A stretch of DNA of 64,000 bases from CBDFHC01 sp965247585 (GTDB taxonomy: Bacteria > Chloroflexota > Dehalococcoidia > Lucifugimonadales > GCA-2712585): positions 124,001 to 188,000 of the forward strand of contig CBDFHC010000002.1 of the NCBI GenBank assembly GCA_965247585.1. The letters are read 5' to 3'. Below are positions 25,397 to 33,752 of the stretch, piece after piece (within the stretch, counting starts at the first letter, position 1; the number at the start of each line of letters is the position of its first letter). The position numbers were made by a program, and so were the translations under genes. The notes beneath the pieces are model-generated. The model did not search any database. It saw only the letters and a program-made list of their open reading frames with translations, and was not told the origin of the DNA.

Positions 25397-25633
25397 CTCC
25401 GAGGCTGGGTCCGGGGCAGCCATAGCAGCGGTTTTCGAGTTGATGAACCATCACGAAGGCGGCCCCCAACACGTGAGATTAGGAATCAAAGTTTTCCGGT
25501 GCTCACGCCACTTGAGACCGGCACCACATCGAAGGATTAGAACATCCTGCAACTAGACGCCCACTACCCACTAGACTGACTATTGTGTGATGAATCTGCC
25601 AAGATGGAACTTTTCCCACTCATACAGGCCACA

Positions 25634-25712
25634 AATCGAAGGTTGGTGGCGCCCAGCCACCCGCCCCGCAAGTTTGTTAATGTTAATTTCTGAGGGACAC
25701 CCTCAGACTCTC
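25634..25712 (+). repeat. Dispersed repeat A, copy 1
   Basis: Reads AATCGAAGGTTGGTGG, then a C-rich CACCCGCCCC part, then an A+T-rich run and TTTCTGAGGGACACCCTCAG. The core CTGAGGGACACCCTCAG (25690-25706) forms a 7-bp hairpin with a three-base ACA loop. Other copies are at 25914-25995 and 40687-40768. Confidence 0.75.
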
Positions 25713-25784
25713 GCCAGAGAGGTTGTGAATAAATCAAGCTGGGAGAGCACAATTGATCGCGACGGTTGAACTTACCTGCCCTAC

Positions 25785-25830
25785 CCCACCCAGATTTCGC
25801 GATCTTCACGCACGGACTCGGAATTGATCA
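25785..25830 (+). repeat. Dispersed repeat B, copy 1
   Basis: Block reading CACCCAGATTTCGCGATC, TTCACGCACGGACTCGGAAT. It matches 40937-40980 at most positions (there CACCCAGATTCCTCGATC, then CTCACGGGCGGACTCAGAAT). Confidence 0.7.
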
Positions 25831-25913
25831 TGTTGGCGTCCAGCACCAGGGAGGATGGAAAAAGGGTGGCGGCTATCATCCATGGTGACCGGTATAGCTT
25901 TTTCAAAGGATTG

Positions 25914-25995
25914 CAAATCACAGGCTGGTGGTTCCCGCCATCCCGCCCCGGAAGGTTTTTAAGGTTTATTTCTGAGAGACACCCTCAGACTCCCG
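25914..25995 (+). repeat. Dispersed repeat A, copy 2
   Basis: Same order as copy 1: AATCACAGGCTGGTGGTTCC, CCCGCCCCGGAAGGTTTTT, then CTGAGAGACACCCTCAG at 25972-25988 (one G-to-A change leaves a mismatch in the hairpin stem). Confidence 0.75.
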
Positions 25996-26138
25996 CAAGA
26001 GGGGGAAAGCCCCCTCTGGACTCCCCCTTGATGGGGGTCAGCCAAGGAAAGAAGGTTCTTTAGTCCGGGTAATTAGCCATGACGACGCGTGTGGTTCCTG
26101 CAGACGACTGCGAATCACAGGTTAGTGGCTCCCGCTCT

Positions 26139-26173
26139 ACTTCGAGAGCCTCAGGATGAGCGGGTTGGAGGCG
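26139..26173 (+). repeat. Dispersed repeat C, copy 1
   Basis: Block CTTCGAGAGCCTCAGGATGA, GCGGGTTGGAGGCG; the second copy is at 41011-41045 with at most a base or two changed. Confidence 0.65.
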
Positions 26174-26365
26174 TAGGAGGCTTATTTCCATAGGAATGAC
26201 ATGACTTGTGCGGCCGCTCAGCATAGGACAACGTGGCGCTGGAAGTGCCGGAGAGGTTAAACATTCACAAACTCAGAGGAGGCCGGCCCCCTCTGGACTC
26301 TCCCCAAAAGGCTTTTTAGGTGGATGAAGGGTATTATTTTCGGCCAATACTCGGAGCAAGAACTA

Positions 26366-27585
26366 GTACTCAGTCAACTCGGTTTTGGTAATTGTTTAAG
26401 AAAACGTCTAAGGTTGATACCCTTTTTTAGGAGTGTTGACGTAGGAGGGTGGCAGCCATGGGACGAGAACGGTATGTGGTCCGGTTGGAAAGGGAAGAAC
26501 GAGACCAGTTGGAACGACTGATTCGCGGGGGAAAGAGCCCAGCGCGAAAGGTTGCCCGGGCCCGTATTCTGCTAAAGGCAGATACGGGCTGGGGGGTGAT
26601 GCGCATCGTGGAGGCGCTGGACACGTCTGCGGGTACGGTGTGCCGTACCAAGCGGCGGTACCTGGAGGGAGGACTGAAGCGGGCCTTGGAGGAAGATCCT
26701 CGGCCAGGACATCCGACCAAACTGGATGAGCGGGGGGAAGCGCACCTGATTGCCCTGGCGTGCAGCGAGGCCCCTCCAGGCCATGACCACTGGACCCTGC
26801 GGCTCCTGGCAAACAAGGTGGTGGAGTTGGGGCTGGCGCCCTCCATGTCCCACGAGGGAATTCGCAAGCGGTTGAAAAAAACAGTCTCAAGCCGTGGCAG
26901 AAGAAGGAGTGGTGTATTCCCCAGGTGAGCGCCGAGTTTGTGGCGTGTATGGAGGATGTGCTGGACCTTTACGCGGAACCCTATGACCCAGAGCGCCCGG
27001 TGGTCTGTTTCGACGAGACCTCCAAGCAGTTGCTGGCGGAAAAGAGGTCTCCGATCCCGCCCAAGCCGGCACGACGGGAGCGATACGATTACGAGTACCA
27101 GCGCAATGGCACCCGAAACCTGTTCATGCTGTGCGAGCCCCTGGCGGGCTGGAGGCATGTGGCAGTGACCGAACGTCGTACCATGGTGGACTTCGCTCAG
27201 CAGATGCGGTGGCTGGCCGATGAAGCTTACCCAGCGTCCGAGAAGATCCGGGTGGTGCTGGACAACCTCAACACCCACAAACCAGCTTCCCTCTACGAAA
27301 CCTTCGAGCCCAAGGAGGCTAGGCGAATACGCAAACGCTTGGAGTTTCACTACACTCCCAAGCACGGTAGGTGGCTCAACATGGCAGAGATCGAGTTCAG
27401 TGTCTTGGCCAGGCGAGTCCTGCGCCGGCGTATTGCCGATGAAGAGACTTTGAGTGGCGAGATCGCGGCCCTGGAGGCAGAACGAAACCAAGCCGGAGCA
27501 ACCATTGACTGGAGATTCTCCACTGTGGACGCCCGAGTCAAGCTTCACCATCTCTATCCTGCCAACAATTAGGTTGACTGAGTAC
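26366..27585 (+). mobile_element. IS630-family insertion sequence, copy 2 (1220 bases, full length)
   Basis: Same terminal repeats (GTACTCAGTCAAC and complement) and same C-TA...TA-G surroundings as copy 1, in the same orientation. It carries the 24 bases that copy 1 lacks, so it is the more complete form. The two copies are about 4.3 kb apart. Its right end lies 86 bases before the pdxS -35 box. Confidence 0.93.
26458..27572 (+). CDS. IS630 transposase made by -1 frameshift (orfA+orfB), copy 2
   Basis: OrfA (26458-26928) keeps the EREERDQL segment missing from copy 1; orfB (to 27572) is identical in protein sequence to copy 1. The frames join at A7 (26875-26881) by a -1 slip giving LKKNSLKPWQKKEWCIP. 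DDE residues lie in CFDE, LDNLNTH and MAEIEF. About 370 residues when fused, normal for IS630. This copy looks able to supply active transposase, for itself and perhaps for copy 1. Confidence 0.9.
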
Positions 27586-27673
27586 TAGGAAGTAGGCGCT
27601 GGATCTGATGGGCTGCGGGCAGGCTGGGTTGTGACGGCGAGTGGGCAGCGGGGGGTCGCCGGATATATTTGAA

Positions 27674-27703
27674 TTGATTACAAATTCCACCATATCGTAT
27701 AAT
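27674..27703 (+). promoter_or_regulatory. Promoter of pdxST
   Basis: TTGATT at 27674-27679, an 18-base spacer, and a perfect TATAAT at 27698-27703; transcription would start near 27710, 35 bases before the pdxS ATG. It lies outside the IS, so the insertion did not remove it. Confidence 0.75.
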
Positions 27704-27744
27704 GGTTTCACCGTATAGGGCTTGATCACCAAAGAGGGACGTAG

Positions 27745-28632
27745 ATGGTAATAAAGACGGGGACGTGGGAACTGAAGGCTGGGCTGGCCCAGATGCTCAA
27801 AGGCGGGGTAATCATGGACGTGGTCACAGCGGAGCACGCAGTGATAGCGGAAGAGGCAGGGGCGTGCGCCGTGATGGCGCTGGAGAGGGTGCCGTCGGAC
27901 ATCCGCGCCGCCGGAGGGGTGGCCCGCATGTCTGACCCAACCATGATAATTGAAATCCAGCAGGCGGTCACTATTCCTGTGATGGCCAAGTGCCGTATTG
28001 GTCATTTTGTGGAAGCCCAAGTGCTGGAGGCCCTGGGAGTAGACTATATAGACGAGTCAGAGGTGCTGACCCCGGCGGATGAAGCCCACCATGTTTGGAA
28101 GCATGATTTCAATGTGCCCTTTGTGTGCGGCTGCCGGGACCTTGGAGAGGCACTGCGGCGGATCTCAGAGGGCGCGGCGATGATTCGCACCAAGGGAGAG
28201 GCCGGCACGGGCGATGTGGTGGAGGCGGTGCGGCACAACCGGGCCGTACAGGGCGAGATCCGAAAGATACAGAACATGTCAGAGGATGAGCTAGCCACGG
28301 AGGCCAAGAACCTGGGGGCGCCGTTGGAGCTGGTGCGAGAAGTTAAGCGGCAGGGGCGGATGCCGGTGGTGAACTTCTCCGCGGGAGGAGTGGCTACACC
28401 GGCAGACGCGGCGTTGATGATGCAGCTGGGGGCGGACGGCGTCTTTGTGGGGTCTGGCATCTTCAAGTCATCCAACCCGGGGCTTATGGCCAGGGCGGTA
28501 GTGCAGGCAGTGACGCATTACAATGACCCCAAGATCTTAGCTGAGGTGTCCAAGGGTCTGGGCGCGGCCATGCCGGGTATAGCCGTAAGGAGCATGAAGG
28601 AAGAGGAGCTGCTGGCTACCCGCGGCTGGTAA
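27745..28632 (+). CDS. pdxS: Pyridoxal 5'-phosphate synthase lyase subunit PdxS
   Basis: The 295-residue protein is a full-length PdxS. It builds PLP from ribose 5-phosphate, glyceraldehyde 3-phosphate and ammonia delivered by PdxT. Diagnostic blocks: GGVIMDVVTAEHAVIAEEAGA, ALERVPSDIRAAGGVARMSDP, VMAKCRIGHFVEA (first catalytic Lys), MIRTKGEAGTG (second Lys), and FSAGGVATPADAALMMQLGADGVFVGSGIF for phosphate binding. It forms a hexamer/dodecamer with PdxT in the cytoplasm. The start at ATG 27745 fits family length. It is followed by pdxT after 36 bases, an operon from one promoter. Confidence 0.97.
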   Translation: MVIKTGTWELKAGLAQMLKGGVIMDVVTAEHAVIAEEAGACAVMALERVPSDIRAAGGVARMSDPTMIIEIQQAVTIPVMAKCRIGHFVEAQVLEALGVDYIDESEVLTPADEAHHVWKHDFNVPFVCGCRDLGEALRRISEGAAMIRTKGEAGTGDVVEAVRHNRAVQGEIRKIQNMSEDELATEAKNLGAPLELVREVKRQGRMPVVNFSAGGVATPADAALMMQLGADGVFVGSGIFKSSNPGLMARAVVQAVTHYNDPKILAEVSKGLGAAMPGIAVRSMKEEELLATRGW

Positions 28633-28668
28633 GGTGCCCATCACGCCGGTCCAGGGAAATTATCGCAG

Positions 28669-29247
28669 TTGATCGTAGGAGTTCTGGCCGTACAGGGCGA
28701 CTTCGCTGAGCATATTGCTGTCCTAAAAGGGCTGGGAGCGGAAACGAGAGAAGTCCGGCTCCCGGTTGACGTGGAAGGCTTAGATGCGCTGATTATCCCC
28801 GGCGGCGAGAGCACGACGCAGCGCCGGTTGCTAGATCTCTACCAGCTGACGGATGCAATCACGGGGCTTGCCCAGGCCGGCAAGCCGATATGGGGCACTT
28901 GCGCCGGTATGATCATGCTAGCGCAGGAGCTGACGGACGACCGCCCGGAGCCGCTTCATCTGATGGATATCACGGTGAATCGGAACGCCTATGGGCGGCA
29001 GGTGGAAAGCTTTGAATCCGATGTGGTCTTCCCGAACTTAGGGGAGGAGCCGTTTCACGCAGTATTCATAAGGGCGCCCTCTATTGCGCGAATGAATAAT
29101 GGGGTGGAGGTGCTGGGCAAGCTGGAGGACGGAACACCGGTGGCGGTGCGCCAGGGGAAGCTGCTGGCCACTGCGTTCCATCCAGAGCTAACTTCGGATA
29201 GCCGGGTTCATCAGTTTTTCCTCAGTTTCATTAACTCCAACGGCTGA
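28669..29247 (+). CDS. pdxT: Pyridoxal 5'-phosphate synthase glutaminase subunit PdxT
   Basis: The 192-residue class-I glutaminase releases ammonia from glutamine for PdxS. Features: VGVLAVQGDFAEH at the start, IIPGGESTT near residue 45 (oxyanion loop), nucleophile Cys78 in WGTCAGMI, RNAYGRQVESFE, and the His-Glu pair in AFHPELTSD near residue 170. The start is TTG 28669 with AGGGA about 10 bases upstream; no earlier ATG fits the family length. It is co-transcribed with pdxS. Confidence 0.96.
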   Translation: MIVGVLAVQGDFAEHIAVLKGLGAETREVRLPVDVEGLDALIIPGGESTTQRRLLDLYQLTDAITGLAQAGKPIWGTCAGMIMLAQELTDDRPEPLHLMDITVNRNAYGRQVESFESDVVFPNLGEEPFHAVFIRAPSIARMNNGVEVLGKLEDGTPVAVRQGKLLATAFHPELTSDSRVHQFFLSFINSNG

Positions 29248-29293
29248 TGGGAGGTACCTTTGGCGTTCCTAGATTTGAGGTGACGGTTGAGTC

Positions 29294-30895
29294 ATGAGCA
29301 GCGTTGACCAGACCGAACGGAGTGTAGACACAAAGCAGGGGCAGATACAGGATGACCTGGGGTTGCTGTTGGGGTGCCTGCCCCCTCGGGTGGTGGAGCC
29401 GTTGACCAAGCGGCATGACCTGGATGGTCTACTGGAGGTTGTGCTGGACCTGGCCCGGCCGCCGGAGGCGCGTTTCGCGGAAGGTGACGTGGTGCTGGAC
29501 ACAGCGGAAGTGTCCGAGGTGGACCTGGACTACGTGATCAGCCGCGTCAGCGAGTTTGGCCTAGACAACCGGAGCGGCATAGAGCGGACACTGCACCGAA
29601 TCTCCGCCATAAGAAACCGCAAGGGACGGATATTGGGAGTTACTTGCCGGGTGGGCCGAGCGGTGTTCGGGACGATCCGAATCATTGAGGACCTGGTGCT
29701 GTCCGGTAAGAGCGTACTGCTGTTGGGCAGGCCGGGAGTAGGGAAGACGACGATGTTGCGGGAGGTGGCCCGGGTGCTGGCGGACACCGCCAAGAGGCGG
29801 GTGATTGTGGTGGATACCTCCAATGAGATTGCGGGTGACGGCGACATTCCCCACCCGGCCATAGGGCATGCGCGGCGGATGCAGGTATCAGCGCCGACGC
29901 TTCAGCACGCGGTGATGATAGAGGCGGTGGAGAACCACATGCCCGAGGTGATCATAATCGACGAGATGGGGACTGAGCTGGAAGCCGCGGCGGCCAGGAC
30001 CATAGCGGAACGGGGAGTGCAACTGATCGCCACGGCGCACGGAAACACGCTGGACAACTTGATATTGAACCCGACGCTTTCCGATCTGGTGGGCGGGATT
30101 CAGACGGTGACGCTGGGAGACGATGAAGCGCGGCACCGGGGGACGCGAAAAACGGTGCTGGAACGGAAAGCGCCGCCAACATTTGGGGTGGTGGTAGAGA
30201 TACAGAGCTGGAACCAGGTGGCGGTGCACGACGACCTGGCGCAAGTGGTGGACTCCTGGCTGAGGGGGTATCCCTTGATGCCGGAGGTGCGTAGCCTGGA
30301 TGACGAAGGGAACCCGGTGAAGTCAAGGCGGGCCAGCGTTTCCCGAGGCCCGGCAGTGTCAACGTCCTCAGCCGCGGTCCGGATGATGAAAACGCCAACG
30401 GATGGGGTGGATGCGAGGGATGGGGTGGATACGGAAACGCCCAGTCCCAAGGTGTTCCTTTTCGGCGTAGGCCGGGACAGACTGGAGCAGGCGGCCGAAG
30501 ACGCCGCGGTACAAGTGGACGTGGTGAACGAGCTCAGAAGCGCAGATTTGGTGCTAACGACGAAGTCGCACTACAAGCGGGGCTCGAGGGTGGTACAGAT
30601 AGCTGAGGAATCCGGGACGCCGGTGTACGTAGTCCGCAAGAATTCAGTGCCGCAGATACAGCAGTTCCTCCGTGGGGTGTTGCACCGAGGGGGTGAGGAC
30701 GGAGCGCTGGATACATCTCTTCAAGAGGCGCACACGGCGGCGCAGCGGGTCCTGGAAGGGGAGGAGCAGGTAGACCTGCCGCCACAGCGGCCTTACATCC
30801 GGCGGTTACAGCACCTGCTGGCGAAGAAGTACAGCATCGCCTCGATTAGCAGCGGAATTGAGCCGCATCGCCACGTCAGGTTTCTGCAGAGATAG
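29294..30895 (+). CDS. AAA ATPase with R3H nucleic-acid-binding domain (Ycf45/SpoIIIAA-like)
   Basis: The 533-residue protein has a SpoIIIAA/Ycf45-type ATPase part: LLLGRPGVGKTTMLREVARVLAD (Walker A, about residues 141-163), RRVIVVDTSNEIAGDGDIPHPAIG, EVIIIDEMGTELEA (Walker B) and LIATAHGNTLDNL. A variable Thr/Ser-rich linker at about 345-380 leads to a second part with LVLTTKSHYKRGSR and a C-terminal R3H-like IEPHRHVRFL. Its role is unknown; the R3H domain suggests single-stranded nucleic acid binding. ATG 29294 has GAGGTGA somewhat far upstream. It precedes tmk by 15 bases, so they share a transcript. Confidence 0.88.
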   Translation: MSSVDQTERSVDTKQGQIQDDLGLLLGCLPPRVVEPLTKRHDLDGLLEVVLDLARPPEARFAEGDVVLDTAEVSEVDLDYVISRVSEFGLDNRSGIERTLHRISAIRNRKGRILGVTCRVGRAVFGTIRIIEDLVLSGKSVLLLGRPGVGKTTMLREVARVLADTAKRRVIVVDTSNEIAGDGDIPHPAIGHARRMQVSAPTLQHAVMIEAVENHMPEVIIIDEMGTELEAAAARTIAERGVQLIATAHGNTLDNLILNPTLSDLVGGIQTVTLGDDEARHRGTRKTVLERKAPPTFGVVVEIQSWNQVAVHDDLAQVVDSWLRGYPLMPEVRSLDDEGNPVKSRRASVSRGPAVSTSSAAVRMMKTPTDGVDARDGVDTETPSPKVFLFGVGRDRLEQAAEDAAVQVDVVNELRSADLVLTTKSHYKRGSRVVQIAEESGTPVYVVRKNSVPQIQQFLRGVLHRGGEDGALDTSLQEAHTAAQRVLEGEEQVDLPPQRPYIRRLQHLLAKKYSIASISSGIEPHRHVRFLQR

Positions 30896-30910
30896 GGACG
30901 GGGAGCCGAT

Positions 30911-31519
30911 TTGGGTGGCCTGGTAGTCTTTGAAGGAATTGATGGCTCCGGAAAGTCGACCCAGGCAAAGCTGCTGTACGACAGGCTGAAACGAGAAGGG
31001 TACGACGCCGTCCTTACAGGAGAGCCTGGGGGCAGCCCGCTGTCAGAGGACTTGGGCGCCTGGTTAAAAGGCTTTCCACACCGCTCGGCGCTAACAGAGC
31101 TGTTCCTATTCTCAGCGGCGCGCAGTGAGCACGTAGAACGGTTGATTGTCCCGGCACTGTGCAAAGGACAGATAGTTGTGTGCGACCGATTTACGGGCTC
31201 TACTTTGGCCTACCAGGGCTATGGCAGAGGATTGGACCTGGAATTTATTCGCCAGGTGAACAGCAAGTCCACTGGGGACGTTGAGGCGGCGCTGACCGTG
31301 CTGATGGACGTGCCCCTGGAGGTGTCACAGTCCCGAAAAGCGGGAAGCTCTCTGGACGTATTTGAGCAAGAGAGGGCGGACTTCTATCTAAGGGTACGGG
31401 AAGGCTACAAGGAGCTGGCGGCGGGCGACCCGGGCCGGTGGCTGGTGGTGGACGGGGTGGCGCAGGTGGAGCGGGTGTCGGAAGCTATTTGGCAGAGGGT
31501 GCGCAAGGTGGTGGGTTGA
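30911..31519 (+). CDS. tmk: Thymidylate kinase
   Basis: The 202-residue enzyme phosphorylates dTMP to dTDP with ATP. The P-loop FEGIDGSGKSTQAKLL is at residues 7-22. GEPGG comes near residue 38, ELFLFSAARSEHVERLI holds the substrate side, and VCDRFTGSTLAYQGYGRG is the DR(Y/F) motif. The lid region LDVFEQERADFYLRVREGY lies near residue 150. Start TTG 30911 with GGGAG upstream fits the family N-terminus. It lies just downstream of the R3H ATPase gene and converges with sucD about 40 bases away. Confidence 0.95.
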   Translation: MGGLVVFEGIDGSGKSTQAKLLYDRLKREGYDAVLTGEPGGSPLSEDLGAWLKGFPHRSALTELFLFSAARSEHVERLIVPALCKGQIVVCDRFTGSTLAYQGYGRGLDLEFIRQVNSKSTGDVEAALTVLMDVPLEVSQSRKAGSSLDVFEQERADFYLRVREGYKELAAGDPGRWLVVDGVAQVERVSEAIWQRVRKVVG

Positions 31520-31559
31520 GCGACATGGAAGCTATGAGATGGGCGGATAGGGTTTGTTG

Positions 31560-32438
31560 TTAGAGGGCTAGGACGCGCTGTACGGTGACGCCTATGGCAC
31601 CGGGCGAGGGGACCAGGTGGGCGCCGGCGTCTTTTAGAGCGGCGTTCTTGGCCGCTGCGGTGGCGGAGGCCCCGGTGATGATGGCCCCGGCGTGTCCCAT
31701 GCGCTTGCCGGGTGGTGCGGTGGCGCCGGCGATGAAGGCCACAACGGGCTTGGTGAAGCTCTCTTTTATGTACTCGGCGGCCTCCTGCTCCATAGCGCCA
31801 CCGATCTCCCCAATGAGCACCACCAGGTCTGTTTCAGAGTCCTGGTTGAAGAGGGTGAGGACGTCAATGAAGTTGGTGCCTATGAGGGGGTCGCCACCAA
31901 TACCGACGCAGGTGGACTGACCGATGCCCAACCCGGTTAGCTGGCTGACGGCCTCATATGTGAGGGTGCCGCTGCGGGAGACCACGCCAACGCGGCCGGG
32001 GATGTGCATAGGCCCAGGCATGATGCCCAGCTTGCACCGGGCGCCGGGAGAAATGACCCCGGGGCAGTTGGGGCCCAGGAGCCGGGAGTCTAGTCCCCTG
32101 AGGTAGCGTAGGACCCGGGCGGTATCCAAGACGGGGACGCCCTCGGCAATTGAAACGATGAGCTTGATGCCGGCGTCGGCGGCCTCCAGGATGGCGTCCT
32201 GGACGAAGGCGGCGGGGACAAAAAGGAGCGAGGTATCGGCGGCGGTCTGCCGGACGGCCTCTTCGACCGAATCGAAGACTGGGACCGAGCCATCGAACAG
32301 GTTGCCGCCGCGGCCCGGGGTGACACCGGCGACCACGTTGGTACCATACTCGATGCAGCGTTGGGTATGAAAGCCGCCCTCTCGGCCGGTGATGCCCTGG
32401 ACAACAATCCTGGTGGTTTCGTTTACCAGTATGCTCAT
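31560..32438 (-). CDS. sucD: Succinyl-CoA synthetase alpha subunit
   Basis: The 292-residue alpha subunit binds CoA and carries the phospho-histidine. Features: N-terminal VQGITGREGGFHTQRCIEYGTNVVAGVTPGRGG (CoA-binding Rossmann part), GPNCPGVISP, VGVVSRSGTLTYEAVSQLT, GIGGDPLIGTNFIDVL, and the active His in GKRMGHAGAIITG near residue 250. Together with SucC it converts succinyl-CoA to succinate with substrate-level ATP/GTP formation in the TCA cycle. It starts 10 bases after the sucC stop, so the two are an operon. Confidence 0.96.
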   Translation of the reverse strand: MSILVNETTRIVVQGITGREGGFHTQRCIEYGTNVVAGVTPGRGGNLFDGSVPVFDSVEEAVRQTAADTSLLFVPAAFVQDAILEAADAGIKLIVSIAEGVPVLDTARVLRYLRGLDSRLLGPNCPGVISPGARCKLGIMPGPMHIPGRVGVVSRSGTLTYEAVSQLTGLGIGQSTCVGIGGDPLIGTNFIDVLTLFNQDSETDLVVLIGEIGGAMEQEAAEYIKESFTKPVVAFIAGATAPPGKRMGHAGAIITGASATAAAKNAALKDAGAHLVPSPGAIGVTVQRVLAL

Positions 32439-32448
32439 AGGGCGGTGG

Positions 32449-33603
32449 TCAGGCGGCGACGGCTTTCAAAGTTTGCTCGACCTCGTTGAGGGTGTCTGCG
32501 AAGGCGACGGGGAGGCCGGAGTCTCTGAGAATCTGACGGCCTTCCTCTACATTGGTGCCAAGCATACGGACGGTGAGGGGCACGGTGGCGCCGCGTTGGG
32601 CATAGGCGGCGACGATACCGTGGGCGACGACGTCACACCGGAGGATCCCGCCGAAGATGTTGACCAGAACGCTGGTGACGTCAGGGTCGGAGAGAGTTAT
32701 GTCTACTGCCTTGGTGACCTTTTCAACGTCGGCGGCGCCGCCGACGTCCAGGAAATTAGCGGGGCTGAGGCCCGCCTTCTGAACAAGGTCCAGGGTGGCC
32801 ATGGCCAGCCCGGCGCCGTTGACCAGGCAGCCGACGGTGCCGTCCAGCTTAACGTATGCGATGCTGTTCCGGGATGCCTCCAGCTCCAACGGTTCCTGTT
32901 GCGCAGGATCGGCCAGGGCGGACAGCTCTGAGTGACGGAACAGGGCATCGTCCTCGAAGTCTACTTTGGCGTCCACGGCCAGCAGGCCGCTCCCAGATAC
33001 CACCAGGGGGTTGATCTCCACCAAGGTGCAGTCTTGTTCCATGAAGAGGTTGAAGATGGAAGCCATGATGCGTCCGGCAGGGGCGAACTGCTCTTTCTCC
33101 AGTCCCAGGGCGCGGGAGAGGCGCCGGCTTTGGAAGGGCTGGAGGCCGACGGCGATGTCTACGGGTTCGTTTTTGATCTTGTCCGGGTCGGTGGCGGCCA
33201 GCTCCTCGATAGCCATGCCCCCGGAGGCGCTGGCGATGAACAGAGGTCCCTGAGAGCGGCGGTCCACGGTGATGGCCAGGTAGAGCTCCCTGTCAATTTC
33301 GGCGGGCGCTTCCACCAGCAGCTTGTGGACGGGGACCCCCTGGGGGCCGGTCTGGTGGGTGACGAGGCGTGAGCCGATGAGGGAGGCAGCGTAGTCGCGA
33401 GCCTCAGCGGGGGAGCTGACAAGCCGAACGCCGCCGGCTTTGCCACGGCCCCCAGCGTAGACCTGGGCCTTGACGACGGCGGCGCCGCCTAGCTCCCGGC
33501 AGATGGCTTCGGCTTCTTCGGGCGAGGAGGCCACTCTGCCACGGGGCACGGGGACGCCGTAGCGGGCCAGCAGCTCCTTCGCCTGGTATTCGTGGATCTT
33601 GAT
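32449..33603 (-). CDS. sucC: Succinyl-CoA synthetase beta subunit (apparent ATC start)
   Basis: The protein (384 residues from 33603) is a normal beta subunit: ATP-grasp N-terminus KIHEYQAKELLARYGVPVPRG, AVVKAQVYAGGRGKAGGV, LVEINPLVV, VDAKVDFEDDALFR and the C-terminal CoA-ligase part GLAMATLDLVQ..GASPANFLDVGG-like block with VNIFGGILRCD. No ATG, GTG or TTG exists where the family starts. The codon in place is ATC (33603-33601), 8 bases after GGAG, so an ATC start or a lost ATG is implied. The first standard start, GTG 33549, would drop 18 conserved residues. Whatever the start, the rest is intact and conserved. Confidence 0.9.
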   Translation of the reverse strand: MKIHEYQAKELLARYGVPVPRGRVASSPEEAEAICRELGGAAVVKAQVYAGGRGKAGGVRLVSSPAEARDYAASLIGSRLVTHQTGPQGVPVHKLLVEAPAEIDRELYLAITVDRRSQGPLFIASASGGMAIEELAATDPDKIKNEPVDIAVGLQPFQSRRLSRALGLEKEQFAPAGRIMASIFNLFMEQDCTLVEINPLVVSGSGLLAVDAKVDFEDDALFRHSELSALADPAQQEPLELEASRNSIAYVKLDGTVGCLVNGAGLAMATLDLVQKAGLSPANFLDVGGAADVEKVTKAVDITLSDPDVTSVLVNIFGGILRCDVVAHGIVAAYAQRGATVPLTVRMLGTNVEEGRQILRDSGLPVAFADTLNEVEQTLKAVAA

Positions 33604-33752
33604 TTGAGGACTCCAGAAGGTTGAATTGAGGGCATCATTCTAGCACAGCGACGCCTGCGGGTGGCCGGTTGACGCGCCTAAATCTGTTCTGTACATTGAC
33701 GCTGCCCTTCGACCTATATCGGTAGAAGGAGCAGGCTTGCGAGGAGGCCACC

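Larger units (their letters stand above)
25361..26365. other. Gene-free 1-kb stretch carrying dispersed repeats
   Basis: Between rnpB and IS copy 2 no coding frame is convincing. The stretch instead holds two A-type repeats, one B-type and one C-type repeat (listed separately), plus a partial A start at about 26107-26137. The repeats recur near 40.7-41.0 kb. Confidence 0.6.

Noticed and set aside
24926..25540. Open frames of 75-149 codons on both strands
   Set aside because: They overlap the RNase P RNA gene, whose conserved helices and motifs explain the sequence.
25600..26360. CRISPR array
   Set aside because: Repeats A-C are few, of different types and irregularly spaced, with no uniform spacers and no cas genes nearby.
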